From NCBI RefSeq assembly GCF_015207735.1, contig NZ_JADEWG010000011.1:1-64000 (forward strand): a stretch of DNA of 64,000 nucleotides, in the 5' to 3' direction. Each line of letters opens with the position of its first letter. The stretch's first letter is position 1. Source of the DNA: [Phormidium] sp. LEGE 05292. Lineage in GTDB: Bacteria; Cyanobacteriota; Cyanobacteriia; Cyanobacteriales; Aerosakkonemataceae. The position numbers were made by a program, and so were the translations under genes. This document shows, piece by piece, positions 23,782 through 31,914 of this stretch. The notes under the pieces are model-generated. The model was not told the DNA's origin. It searched no databases and saw only the letters and a list, made by a program, of their open reading frames with translations.

Positions 23782-24603
23782 TTACAAATTGTCGATGAAC
23801 TTTCTCAAGTCATTCGCACGGTTCAACCAACCAGCTAAAAAAACTTTTTGGCTTGGGTTTTGTACAACTCTTTGGTTATGGTAGATGATTCTTTTTTCAA
23901 CCATCTCTATTCCTGTCTCTTTGTTGTTTTTAGGCAGCAAAGCGGCTTCAGTTTGCGGCCCAAAAATTCCGTCACCAGTAACTCCGATGGCTTGCTGTAA
24001 AAACTTGATGGCACCGCCGACTCCAAAAAGGACAGCCGTATCAAACTGCACTACAGCGAGAGGTAAGACCATTAATTCAGCACGGCCAGGCTGCCAGTAA
24101 TACTTATGGTAGATTTCATGTACCTCCTCATCTGTAATAAATTTCACACTTTGGGTTGGAAAGCTTTTGCTGCTTCTGTATGAGTCGTAAGTTCTTTGTG
24201 TAATTCCTTTATTGGTAGCCCCACCTAAATCGTTTGGATGGTTTACAAAGTCACCTTCCCACAGCAAAGTGAATTTAAGTGCTGTTATAAGTTGGTCTGG
24301 TGTTTTACTAGGTGAATTAAAATCTACGGAATTATCAGTTTCTACAGGATCGCGAAATTCAATTAGTTTTTTGGCAAAAGTGGGGCCAAACCAACCAGAA
24401 TTCATGTTGTCGAGGAAAACTGCCTTACAGAAACGAGTTAAAGCAACCTTGGTAGTGGAACTGAAAGTCCCATCAATATCAGACATTTGAAGCAAACCAA
24501 TTTCACTAAGTTGTGTTTGGATTTCCTGGACTAATTCCTTGTCGCTACTGAGAGTATCCAAATTGATAACTTTGTTGTTATCAACTAAATCCGCAAGTTT
24601 CAT
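23782..24603 (-). CDS. GH108 N-acetylmuramidase with peptidoglycan-binding domains
   Basis: Lysozyme-like enzyme that cleaves the glycan strands of peptidoglycan. Residues about 15-85 form a PG_binding_1-like domain (EIQTQLSEIGLL...DGTFSSTTKVALTRF). The GH108 catalytic block LLWEGDFVNHPNDLGGATNKGIT has Glu at about 116, and a PG_binding_3 region follows (FLQQAIGVTGDGIFGPQTEAALL). This architecture is common in phage endolysins and secretion-system lysozymes. No signal peptide is seen. ATG 24603 follows AGGTGAAG; GTG 24606 is also possible. Cell lysis or attack on a neighbour is inferred from context. Confidence 0.88.
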   Translation of the reverse strand: MKLADLVDNNKVINLDTLSSDKELVQEIQTQLSEIGLLQMSDIDGTFSSTTKVALTRFCKAVFLDNMNSGWFGPTFAKKLIEFRDPVETDNSVDFNSPSKTPDQLITALKFTLLWEGDFVNHPNDLGGATNKGITQRTYDSYRSSKSFPTQSVKFITDEEVHEIYHKYYWQPGRAELMVLPLAVVQFDTAVLFGVGGAIKFLQQAIGVTGDGIFGPQTEAALLPKNNKETGIEMVEKRIIYHNQRVVQNPSQKVFLAGWLNRANDLRKFIDNL

Positions 24604-24897
24604 CACTTCACCTCGTAGATCAGTTAACTATTGAATTGAAAAATGGGTTATCTCTCTAAAAATTTTGGATTTTTTCTTTTATTTCTAAACCAAAATGGGG
24701 TTTGAAAACCCGACAAAATTCATTAAACACAAGGGTGTAAAAGTTGCTTGCTTGACAATGCTATCTACTTTTAAACCTTCTTTGCTTGTAAATTACTAAT
24801 ATTTTTTTAGCACCAGCGCCGAAGATGTCATCAAGTTAAAAACTCTATCAGCCTAAATTTGGTTCCTTTTTAAGTGTAGACTACCAGTATTTTAGGA

Positions 24898-24929
24898 AAG
24901 GAAATGACAAGTAAAATTATCATTTCCTT
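24898..24929 (-). terminator. Hairpin after the L,D-transpeptidase-like gene
   Basis: AAGGAAATGA (24898-24907) pairs with TCATTTCCTT (24920-24929). It lies just past the stop of the minus-strand gene at 24961. There is no T-run, so the terminator role is tentative. The rest of the 354-base gap to 24603 shows nothing recognisable. Confidence 0.45.
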
Positions 24930-24960
24930 CCATCTTCCTTCTGGAGTAAATCAAGTTTGA

Positions 24961-25845
24961 CTAAGCCAGGAAACTTTTGGCTAAATCATCGCCAGGGATA
25001 ACAGTCGTCAAGAAGACATATTTGTCATTTAACTGATAACGACGGTCTTGCTTAACCAATGCCATAAACTCTTGGTGACTTTTGCGAGACTGTCCTACCA
25101 AGCAACCAGCACTGGCACTACGAACTTGCCTCATGTCATATCCCCAATGTTGATTGATACCAAACAGACCTTCATCAATGGAATCTCCATTACGAAGACC
25201 ATCTTTGTTGGAATCGCGGTATACTTTTACCGACATACATTGCACTAAAGCTTCATGAGGTTCGGAGTTTCCATGCTTTCCTACTTGCCAAGCTTTGTAC
25301 TGTCCAAAGGCAATTCGTGCCGCGCCCTCAGGATTCATAGGGTGATAGGTGTAGTAATCTCCCGGTTCGGTTGTAGCTAACCAATTACCCACAATTTTAG
25401 GAGTTCCAGAAGCTATTTCAATTACCATCCGACGGTCATTCCACTCATTGAAAGTATCTTCGTTGGGTGTACCATCAGCCCCAGCGCCTTCTAAATAAAC
25501 AATGTTGTAGCAACGTTCTCCTATTGCAATAAAGTATTCTTTATTTTGCATATACTTGACAATTCGGCTGGCCAAATCATTTCCTAAGTTTAGAGGGATT
25601 ACTTCTTTGGTTTCACCTAATGCCTTGCTTGTTTGTGGCCCTAATCCCAATTCTGATATTTTCATCAAGGTTTGGAATTCTTTAAGTGCCTGAGTCGAAA
25701 AACGACCAAATTTTCCATCAGCAGGCGGATCGAGTAAACCTAAACGAATCAGATTAGTCTGTACTTCTTTTGCTAATTGAGTATCCTTAGCTAAACTTTC
25801 TGCAGTAATTATTTTTAAGGTTGGTGTAACTTCAGTTAGTTGCAT
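24961..25845 (-). CDS. Peptidoglycan-binding, L,D-transpeptidase-like protein
   Basis: 294 aa. Residues 20-80 are a PG_binding_1 domain (AKEVQTNLIRLGLLDPPADGKFG...ALKEFQTLM). The C-terminal domain has INQHWGY and SASAGCLVGQ motifs resembling the HXX14-17-S-X-GC signature of YkuD-like L,D-transpeptidases, with Cys at about 246. The first domain is of the same type as in the 23782 muramidase, so both may target the same wall. Start ATG 25845 is preceded by AAGGA. The ATGAG-box array (25918-25970) is 73 bases upstream. There is no signal peptide. Cell-wall modification is likely; the true substrate is unknown. Confidence 0.7.
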   Translation of the reverse strand: MQLTEVTPTLKIITAESLAKDTQLAKEVQTNLIRLGLLDPPADGKFGRFSTQALKEFQTLMKISELGLGPQTSKALGETKEVIPLNLGNDLASRIVKYMQNKEYFIAIGERCYNIVYLEGAGADGTPNEDTFNEWNDRRMVIEIASGTPKIVGNWLATTEPGDYYTYHPMNPEGAARIAFGQYKAWQVGKHGNSEPHEALVQCMSVKVYRDSNKDGLRNGDSIDEGLFGINQHWGYDMRQVRSASAGCLVGQSRKSHQEFMALVKQDRRYQLNDKYVFLTTVIPGDDLAKSFLA

Positions 25846-25917
25846 ATAAAAAGATTCCTTGTTGGTGTTGTTTGTCCTTTAGTCTTATTGCCATGCTAAC
25901 TTTACCTTGACAAACAT

Positions 25918-25970
25918 CCAACCTATAAAACTCATATAAATCTCAACTTATACCTCATAAAAATTCTTAT
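25918..25970 (-). promoter_or_regulatory. ATGAG-box operator array upstream of 25845 gene
   Basis: Plus-strand boxes CTCAT 25931, CTCAA 25942, CTCAT 25954 and CTTAT 25966 at 11, 12 and 12-nt steps, with the flanking block CAACCTATAAAA at the gene-proximal side. Same layout as at 10172, 27134, 29029 and 45273. Confidence 0.65.
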
Positions 25971-26098
25971 ATAATTTATGATTTTTGAATTTAATTTTTC
26001 ACGATAACAGGAGCAAAAATAAAAATACAACTATATTTTGCTTTTTAGAAGAACTAAATTAGATTTAATTGCTTATGTCATAAAAAATTTAGGATAGA

Positions 26099-26141
26099 CT
26101 TAAAGGAAAAGCTTGCCACAATGGCAAGCTTTTCCTTTAAG
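26099..26141 (-). terminator. Perfect 20-bp hairpin
   Basis: CTTAAAGGAAAAGCTTGCCA (26099-26118) pairs perfectly with 26122-26141 around CAA. It lies downstream of the minus-strand gene ending at 26257 and upstream of the 25845 operon, so it probably separates the two units. No T-run follows, so factor-independent termination is uncertain. Confidence 0.55.
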
Positions 26142-26256
26142 ATACAGTGACATTTATTGACGAGACTCAATCCGATCGTACTCAGTTTCCCGCTATGTTA
26201 AGTGACAAATCCCTAACTTAACGTCGATATACATTGTCAGTCAATCACTCACCTCA

Positions 26257-26514
26257 TTACTTATAAAACTTAGAGAGAAACTGTATTACTACAATTGCTG
26301 CAAACGCTACGCAGATTCCGCCTGTTGTAGTTTCTATATTGAATTTTAAACCCAAAAACTCACCCCCTCCCTTCTCAGGACGTGACCCAGATTTTAGCAA
26401 GTTGAAGCCTGCCCAAGCCAAAAATATTGCAAGAATGAAGGTTCCCACTACAACAATCAATCCAGCTAGATCGTTTGGGCTTACCTGTGCCAATAGCGCA
26501 TTTATAATCATCAT
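26257..26514 (-). CDS. Small two-pass membrane protein (holin-sized)
   Basis: 85 aa with hydrophobic segments at about 15-40 (LAGLIVVVGTFILAIFLAWAGF) and 63-80 (GGICVAFAAIVVIQFL), separated by a polar Gly-rich loop (SGSRPEKGGGEF). Size and topology match phage holins or small toxins. It sits between peptidoglycan enzymes and another small membrane gene. A holin role is an inference from size and neighbours only. Confidence 0.65.
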   Translation of the reverse strand: MMIINALLAQVSPNDLAGLIVVVGTFILAIFLAWAGFNLLKSGSRPEKGGGEFLGLKFNIETTTGGICVAFAAIVVIQFLSKFYK

Positions 26515-26793
26515 AGATACCTGTGGGTTAACTCTTAATTACTTTTATTTGCTCTACATTCAAAAACTCAACCAGCATTTTTATCTCTTTTTTCGACTGT
26601 GGCTGTAACTATATTCAAATATCTCTTTTCTGCTAGTTACAGCCAATAAGAAATGAGCCTTATCTGTGGATTTTTGCCGAGGCTTTTACCATTATTTGAT
26701 ACGCTTACTCATCTTTTTTTACTCAGTTGGCTATTTGTACTTACTGAAGAGCCAATAAAGTGAAAATGAAAAGTGCCGCTAAGTGTGAGTAAT

Positions 26794-27063
26794 CTACTTA
26801 GCTTCGCTTAGTTCGTTTGTTGAATCATCCTGAATTTTGATGTTCTGTACATCTTTCTGAGCCAAAACCTTAGATTCACCTTTGCTTGACTGTGCAAGGC
26901 CAGCCGCCCCTGCGATCGCTGTCCCTGCCAATCCCAATCCAGCTGTCCATTGACCCTCTTTAAGTTGAGGATTAATTAGGACGGCAATACCAATTACTCC
27001 ACCAATAGTTGCGAAAAATATAGGCGTTAAGGCTCGAATTAATTCAGCATTAGCAGGTGTCAT
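26794..27063 (-). CDS. Small membrane protein with charged tail (holin-like)
   Basis: 89 aa. Two hydrophobic segments (about 10-32, LTPIFFATIGGVIGIAVLI, and 42-58, GLGLAGTAIAGAAGLA) followed by a charged, likely cytoplasmic tail. The Gly/Ala-rich second helix recalls holins and pore-forming peptides. It is transcribed away from the HTH/AAA gene at 27281, with the ATGAG-box array (27134-27190) between them. With the muramidase and the 26257 protein it may form a lysis set. Function is inferred from context. Confidence 0.65.
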   Translation of the reverse strand: MTPANAELIRALTPIFFATIGGVIGIAVLINPQLKEGQWTAGLGLAGTAIAGAAGLAQSSKGESKVLAQKDVQNIKIQDDSTNELSEAK

Positions 27064-27133
27064 TTATAACCTCATCTAGTTTTTGTATGGTTGGTTTTAT
27101 CTATAAGTAAACTTAGCTTTTAACATTAAGCTG

Positions 27134-27190
27134 ATTCAACCTATAAATCTCATAAACAATCTCGCCCAAAGCTCATTAAAAATCTCATAA
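27134..27190. promoter_or_regulatory. ATGAG-box operator array in divergent spacer
   Basis: Boxes CTCAT 27149, CTCGC 27161, CTCAT 27172 and CTCAT 27184 at 12, 11 and 12-nt steps, with TTCAACCTATAAAT at the side facing 27063. The array lies between the 26794-27063 membrane gene and the HTH/AAA gene at 27281 and could control both. The whole spacer is duplicated at 10110-10318. Confidence 0.65.
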
Positions 27191-27280
27191 TAAAATAAGC
27201 GATCGTATATACTTACCTAGAAACCCGTATTTCAGTCAGAATTCAGCCAATCTACCAAGATTTGACGACATATAGCCTCT

Positions 27281-28648
27281 ATGAACGTAGATTTCATCCT
27301 TGAAGTCCTTAACCGCAAGCTGATCGAGAGCCAAAATCCTCCTCTGAATACCGCAGAAGCTCTGATTCTGCGAGGTATCTGGGAGTATAAAACCTATAAC
27401 CAAGTTGCCGAAGAGGCGGGCTACAGCCCCGGTTACTTTACTAATGTCGTTGCACCGGAGTTGTTCCGACGACTCTCCGAGATTACCAATGAGCGGGTTA
27501 CTAAGAAAAACTGTCGGGTGCTGCTAGAGTCTTATGTTGCCGCCTGGGGAACTCTGGGGAAAACGTTACCCAACCAATATCCTGTAAACTTCTCTGCTAG
27601 TAAGTTGCAAGATATGTCACCTTGCTTCCCTAGTGGTGCCGTTTCTCTCGATTCCCCGTTTTACATCGAACGGTCTCCTATTGAGGAGCAAGTTTATGCA
27701 GAAATCAGTAAGCCAGGAGCTTTGGTGCGAATTAAAGCTCCTCAGGAAATGGGTAAAACCTCGCTCCTGCTTAGAGTTCTCGACTATGCAAATCGTTTGG
27801 GCTATTACACGGTTAACCTAAACCTACAGCAAGTTGACCAAGCCATTTTGAGCGATATAAATAAATTTTTACGTTGGTTGTGCGTCAATATCGCTCGTCA
27901 GCTTCACAAAGAAGCGAGACTAGATGACTATTGGGATGAGGATATTGGCTGCAAGATCAGTTGCACTCTCTACTTGCGAAACTATTTACTAGAACAAATC
28001 GATTCTCCTCTTATCCTAGCTTTGGATGAGGTGAACCAGATTTTTGAGCATCCTGAAGTGGCGAAAGATTTTTTTCCCTTGTTGCGATCGTGGTATGAAG
28101 AGGCAAAAAGAATACCTGTGTGGCAAAAGCTGCGCCTAATTGTGGTTCATTCTACAGACATTTATGTTCCCCTTCAGCTAAAGCAGTCACCTTTCAATGT
28201 GGGGTTACCGATTCAGTTAAACAGCTTCAGTTTAGGGGAAGTAATAAACTTAGCCAAACATTATGGACTGAATTGGACAGGTGAGGAAGAGGTAAAACTT
28301 CTGATGGACATGGTAGGAGGGCATCCCGCACTGGTGCATATAGCGATCTATCATTTGAGTCGTGGGAACCTAACGATCGCGCAACTGCTGCAAAGTGCCC
28401 CAACATCTACAGGAATTTATTCCAGTCACTTGCAGCGCCATCAAGCAACGTTAAAAGAACAACAGGAATTAGCTAGTGCTCTTGGTACCGTTATGAGTGC
28501 TAATGACCCTGTACCATTAGATCCGATTTTGGCTTACAAGTTAAGCAGTATGGGTTTGATTCAGTTAAATGACAATAAAGCAACCCTAAGTTGTCAGTTG
28601 TATCAGCAGTACTTTCAGAATTTTCAAGCAGAACATAGGTCAAGTTGA
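27281..28648 (+). CDS. VMAP-type HTH plus AAA_35 ATPase
   Basis: 455 aa. The N-terminal 90 residues are the HTH domain found in vWA-MoxR-associated proteins (LNTAEALILRGIWEYKTYNQVAEEAGYS). A degenerate or AAA_35-type ATPase follows, with Walker A PQEMGKTSLL (about 165-174) and Walker B-like LILALDEVNQIF. The C-terminal helical part (SFSLGEVINLAKHYGLNW...GGHPALV) is typical of STAND-like switch ATPases. It is likely a signal-sensing regulator or conflict-system core, divergent from a holin-like gene. Its 5' end and promoter were copied to 10110-10398. The AAA_35 type also forms the C-terminus of the giant kinase. Confidence 0.82.
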   Translation: MNVDFILEVLNRKLIESQNPPLNTAEALILRGIWEYKTYNQVAEEAGYSPGYFTNVVAPELFRRLSEITNERVTKKNCRVLLESYVAAWGTLGKTLPNQYPVNFSASKLQDMSPCFPSGAVSLDSPFYIERSPIEEQVYAEISKPGALVRIKAPQEMGKTSLLLRVLDYANRLGYYTVNLNLQQVDQAILSDINKFLRWLCVNIARQLHKEARLDDYWDEDIGCKISCTLYLRNYLLEQIDSPLILALDEVNQIFEHPEVAKDFFPLLRSWYEEAKRIPVWQKLRLIVVHSTDIYVPLQLKQSPFNVGLPIQLNSFSLGEVINLAKHYGLNWTGEEEVKLLMDMVGGHPALVHIAIYHLSRGNLTIAQLLQSAPTSTGIYSSHLQRHQATLKEQQELASALGTVMSANDPVPLDPILAYKLSSMGLIQLNDNKATLSCQLYQQYFQNFQAEHRSS

Positions 28649-28727
28649 TCTGCTTATTAGATTTCTGGAAGAAAGACTCTCTCTCATATTGTTTTTCCTT
28701 AAGTTTGCTACAGATGATTGACACGGG

Positions 28728-28751
28728 GACGCGGCAACGCGGCGACGCGGA
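28728..28751. repeat. Three tandem octamers GACGCGGC
   Basis: GACGCGGC AACGCGGC GACGCGGA, a short tandem repeat of a type common in cyanobacterial intergenic DNA. It lies in the 28649-29028 gap, which otherwise holds no supported gene. Confidence 0.6.
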
Positions 28752-29028
28752 GATTGATTGGTCGCAAACATTTAGGGATTTGATATAAGACACTTTTTGT
28801 AAAGCAAATTTAAGAGTCAGTAATGCTTCACCCATCCATGCAAAAAAATGCTTTAACCGAGCAGTATTGTCTTCTCTTCTACCCTCTGCCTTATCTCAAC
28901 GATAATTTTTTGCCTACCTACTTAACAGAACCAGGTTTTCAGGTGCTTCATAAGTGTTTACAAACAGTCTCTGACAAAACTAGGACTTACATACTTTACA
29001 AAAAACCTGTAATGTGCATTTACTTGTA

Positions 29029-29083
29029 ATGAGTTTTATTATGAGATTGGTATGAGATTTTCTATGAGATTTATGAGTTGAAC
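29029..29083 (+). promoter_or_regulatory. ATGAG-box operator array upstream of peroxidase-TOMM cluster
   Basis: Five ATGAG boxes at 29029, 29041, 29052, 29064 and 29073 (steps 12, 11, 12, 9), ending TATGAGTTGAAC. This is the most regular copy of the array and points toward the genes at 29159 and 29509. The distance to the peroxidase start is about 426 bases, so a long leader or a small gene lies between. Confidence 0.65.
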
Positions 29084-29158
29084 GAACGCTGAACTAAGGT
29101 TAATCTATTGTGTAATTAATAAACTTTAGCCCCGACAGGCGCGTTGATTGCTTCCAGT

Positions 29159-29302
29159 ATGCCTGTAAGAAACTCAAGTTTTTTAGGAGCAACTCAAGAC
29201 AATACGAGCGGCTATTTATACCTAAAAGAAACGTTTCTTTTAGGAAAAATTGTAACATCAATCACGAATTTTGGAGAAGAAAAATTTAGTTTTATAAACT
29301 GA
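29159..29302 (+). CDS. Possible small ORF, 47 aa
   Basis: ATG 29159 to TGA 29300-29302, first open frame downstream of the ATGAG-box array. The peptide begins MPVRNSSFLGATQDN and is rich in Ser, Thr and Asn, as a small RiPP precursor could be. There is no clear ribosome binding site or homologue. Listed because of its position between the array and the peroxidase-TOMM genes. The remaining gap to 29508 shows nothing else. Confidence 0.25.
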   Translation: MPVRNSSFLGATQDNTSGYLYLKETFLLGKIVTSITNFGEEKFSFIN

Positions 29303-29508
29303 CAATTTCAGGACTAAAAAATGTGGTATGTTATCTCCATTCTTAATAAAAAATTTCATGCCTGCCTAAGCGATATCAGGCGATCGCTTAAATACACTCC
29401 CAAGTTAGTTGTAACAAACACAACATCAAATTAAAGTTTGTGATTCGGTATAGATTTCTTAGGAATTGGGTATCAAAATTCAAATTTATTCATGTCTAAG
29501 TAAAAATC

Positions 29509-31104
29509 ATGATTGACACGAATGACAATTCAGAGCAAGACTACCAATCCCTTATTGACAATCCCGATCCCGTTGATGCTGATGACCAACGTTACGAGCA
29601 AATATTCAAAGATTTGCAAGGAGGGATTATTAAAAATTATGGACGAAATTACTATCTCTATATCTTTATTTTTTTTAATCAAGAAAAAATAGAACAAGCA
29701 AAACAATGGATTCGAGATGAAATTGCTAATAGCGTTACATCTACTTATAAGCAGCTTCAGGATACGGAGGATTACAGACAAAATCTCAATAGAGCTTTAG
29801 ATTCCTCACCAGAAGAAATACACCCTGGAGAAAAGTGTAAGAATTTTTTTCTATCCTATCAGGGTTATAAAATCCTATTTAAGCTGGAGAATAAAAAAAA
29901 TGTTTTAGATGAACCACTTTTTGAGAAGGGGATGAAATCTTGGTGGACTAGAAATTATCAAACAAACAAAAAAGATAATGATGCTGAATCACCCAGGACT
30001 TGGGATATAGGTGGTGGTAAGCATGAGATTCATGGATTGATTTTACTGGCTCATAATTGTTTAGAAGAACTGAAGTACGAAGCTGAGCTTATTATAGAAG
30101 AGTTCGAGCGCCGAGCAGTTGGCAACATAATAGCCTGTGAAGTAGGGTATAAATTAGTAGATGAAAAAAAGCGTGTTGTTGGTCCATTTGGTTTTGTAGA
30201 TGGTGTCAGTCAACCTCTGTTTTTGAAAAGGGATTACGAAAAGTACTGTAACAATCAAGACACTGACAAGTGGGACCCTAAAGCTAGTTTAAATTTAGTT
30301 CTTGTGAAAGATCCATTTGGGGAACCATATAGCTTTGGCAGCTATTGTGTTTGGCAAAAGCTTGAAACAGACTATGAGTGCTTTAAAAAAAAGGAGAAGG
30401 AACTAAGTGATAATCTTAAGTGCGATTCGGAAAAGGCAGCTGCTTTAGTGGTCGGACGGTTTCGAGATGGAACTCCGATTGCTCTTTCTGAGCATCCCAA
30501 TCAGGATTCAATCAAAAATAATTTTAATTATAACGACGATCCGCAGGGAATGAAATGTCCTTTGCACGGGCATATTAGAAAGGTTAATCCTCGTGGAGAA
30601 CAAACTAAAAATCCAAATGATGATCTTCCTCACCTCGAACAGCTGAAAAAATATCATCGAATATTTCGAGCGGGGATAACCTACTTTGATAAGTCTAAAG
30701 TACAAAAGTCACCAGATTCAAAAATATTGGATGTCTGTTTAAATAAGCTGAAGTATTTAAAGGAAGTGAGGAAAGAGTTGCCAGAAGATAACATCAAAAA
30801 TATCAGTGGATTATTGTTTGTATGTTTCCAAAGCAGCATTGTAAATCAGTTTCAGAAACTACAAAATGACTGGGCTGATAACGATAAATTCCCACGCGAA
30901 TTTTCTATGGGGGAAAGTAAGTATCTCGATCCGGTCATTGGTCATCCTCTTGTTAAAGGTGATACAAAAAATCCTAAACCACAAGAATGGTTCAACAAGT
31001 GTAGTGGAGAGGATGTTCGGAATTATCCATTTTATGGATGTGTTAAAAACAAAGGGGGCGAATTCTTTTTTGCACCCAGCATTAGTTTTCTAAAAAAGTT
31101 CTAG
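29509..31104 (+). CDS. DyP-type heme peroxidase
   Basis: 531 aa, first large gene of a probable operon. The DyP signature is clear: GxxDG with catalytic Asp in GFVDGVSQP (about 228-232), the proximal heme His in CPLHGHIRKVNPRG (about 354), and distal Arg in HRIFRAGI. The chain is longer and more charged than typical bacterial DyPs, closer to the class C/D group. DyPs oxidise dyes, phenols and other substrates with peroxide. No signal peptide. Located 17 bases before a protein with NHLP-like segments and upstream of a TOMM cyclodehydratase, so it may modify a peptide product. The substrate is unknown. Confidence 0.88.
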   Translation: MIDTNDNSEQDYQSLIDNPDPVDADDQRYEQIFKDLQGGIIKNYGRNYYLYIFIFFNQEKIEQAKQWIRDEIANSVTSTYKQLQDTEDYRQNLNRALDSSPEEIHPGEKCKNFFLSYQGYKILFKLENKKNVLDEPLFEKGMKSWWTRNYQTNKKDNDAESPRTWDIGGGKHEIHGLILLAHNCLEELKYEAELIIEEFERRAVGNIIACEVGYKLVDEKKRVVGPFGFVDGVSQPLFLKRDYEKYCNNQDTDKWDPKASLNLVLVKDPFGEPYSFGSYCVWQKLETDYECFKKKEKELSDNLKCDSEKAAALVVGRFRDGTPIALSEHPNQDSIKNNFNYNDDPQGMKCPLHGHIRKVNPRGEQTKNPNDDLPHLEQLKKYHRIFRAGITYFDKSKVQKSPDSKILDVCLNKLKYLKEVRKELPEDNIKNISGLLFVCFQSSIVNQFQKLQNDWADNDKFPREFSMGESKYLDPVIGHPLVKGDTKNPKPQEWFNKCSGEDVRNYPFYGCVKNKGGEFFFAPSISFLKKF

Positions 31105-31121
31105 AAAATAGGAGATAAGTC

Positions 31122-31730
31122 ATGGAGTCTATGAATTTACAATCCTCAGCTATACAAGCTTGGTCTCGTGTCTGTGCTTTCGCTTGGAAACATCAAGAAA
31201 AAGAAAAAAAAGAAGGAGTTTTAACAGATTTGAGGAAAGATCCAAAAGGAACAATTGAAGAAATAGCAAAGGGACAGAATGGGAAGTATAAAGCAGATTC
31301 TGAGACAGAAGCCCAAGCGAGTACAATCATCAAATTATCAAAAAATCAAACAGAGAGGTATAGTGGATATCTACCAATTCCTAATCCATTTGGAGGGTTA
31401 GCTGAGTTAGATCCACAAAAAGTGGAGGAATTGCTGCTAGGTGGTTTAACAGGGGCATTCAAATTTGATGAGGAAGCAAAACTTTGGGCAGACGCTTTAC
31501 ATCAAGCGTGGAATAATAAGGAACTTTTAGAAAATATTCGTAGAGATCCACTTGGTAATCTACCCCATGCGGATGAGTTAAAGAATAGCGAGTATGGCAT
31601 ATTCCCATTACCCGCTCTACCAAGTGTTGTATATCAAAATTTAGAAAATTTAGACATAGAACAATTGTATGAATTTCTTGTTGATGACAATGTACGCCAT
31701 ATAGGAGGAATAATGCCACCAGTAACGTAA
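31122..31730 (+). CDS. Internally duplicated protein with NHLP-like segments, possible RiPP precursor
   Basis: 202 aa with a good GGAG site. Each half begins with an AW...L..DP segment like the leader of nitrile-hydratase-like RiPP precursors (QAWSRVC...LTDLRKDPKG, 12-43; HQAWNNKELLENIRRDPLG, 127-145). Each half then has a Tyr-Gly, Leu-Pro-rich block with a helix (YSGYLPIPNPF...LDPQKVEELL, 80-105; YGIFPLPALP...LDIEQLYEFL, 158-186). It lies between the DyP peroxidase and the YcaO cyclodehydratase. The C-terminus (GGIMPPVT) is poor in Cys, Ser and Thr, unusual for a heterocyclised core. It may be a precursor, a scaffold or a leader-like partner. Confidence 0.5.
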   Translation: MESMNLQSSAIQAWSRVCAFAWKHQEKEKKEGVLTDLRKDPKGTIEEIAKGQNGKYKADSETEAQASTIIKLSKNQTERYSGYLPIPNPFGGLAELDPQKVEELLLGGLTGAFKFDEEAKLWADALHQAWNNKELLENIRRDPLGNLPHADELKNSEYGIFPLPALPSVVYQNLENLDIEQLYEFLVDDNVRHIGGIMPPVT

Positions 31731-31914
31731 TACGATCGATCTCTAGCTAGAGGCTTATTTCGTTCTATAGGAAAGATTTATTAAAGGGACATTTTGCAAA
31801 CCAAATATCTTTTCTCAAATCGAAGTGATATTTGTTAAGCGGTTCTACTGTCAGAATGAAATAGCCTCTTCCTTATTTGGTTAGTTTTATTTCTCTATTT
31901 CTACCTAGAGCAGA

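Noticed and set aside
22370..24603. CBASS operon with patatin effector
   Set aside because: No CD-NTase or other CBASS gene is adjacent.
28823..29029. 68-codon frame upstream of the ATGAG array
   Set aside because: It ends in the operator region, has no ribosome binding site and shows no family resemblance.
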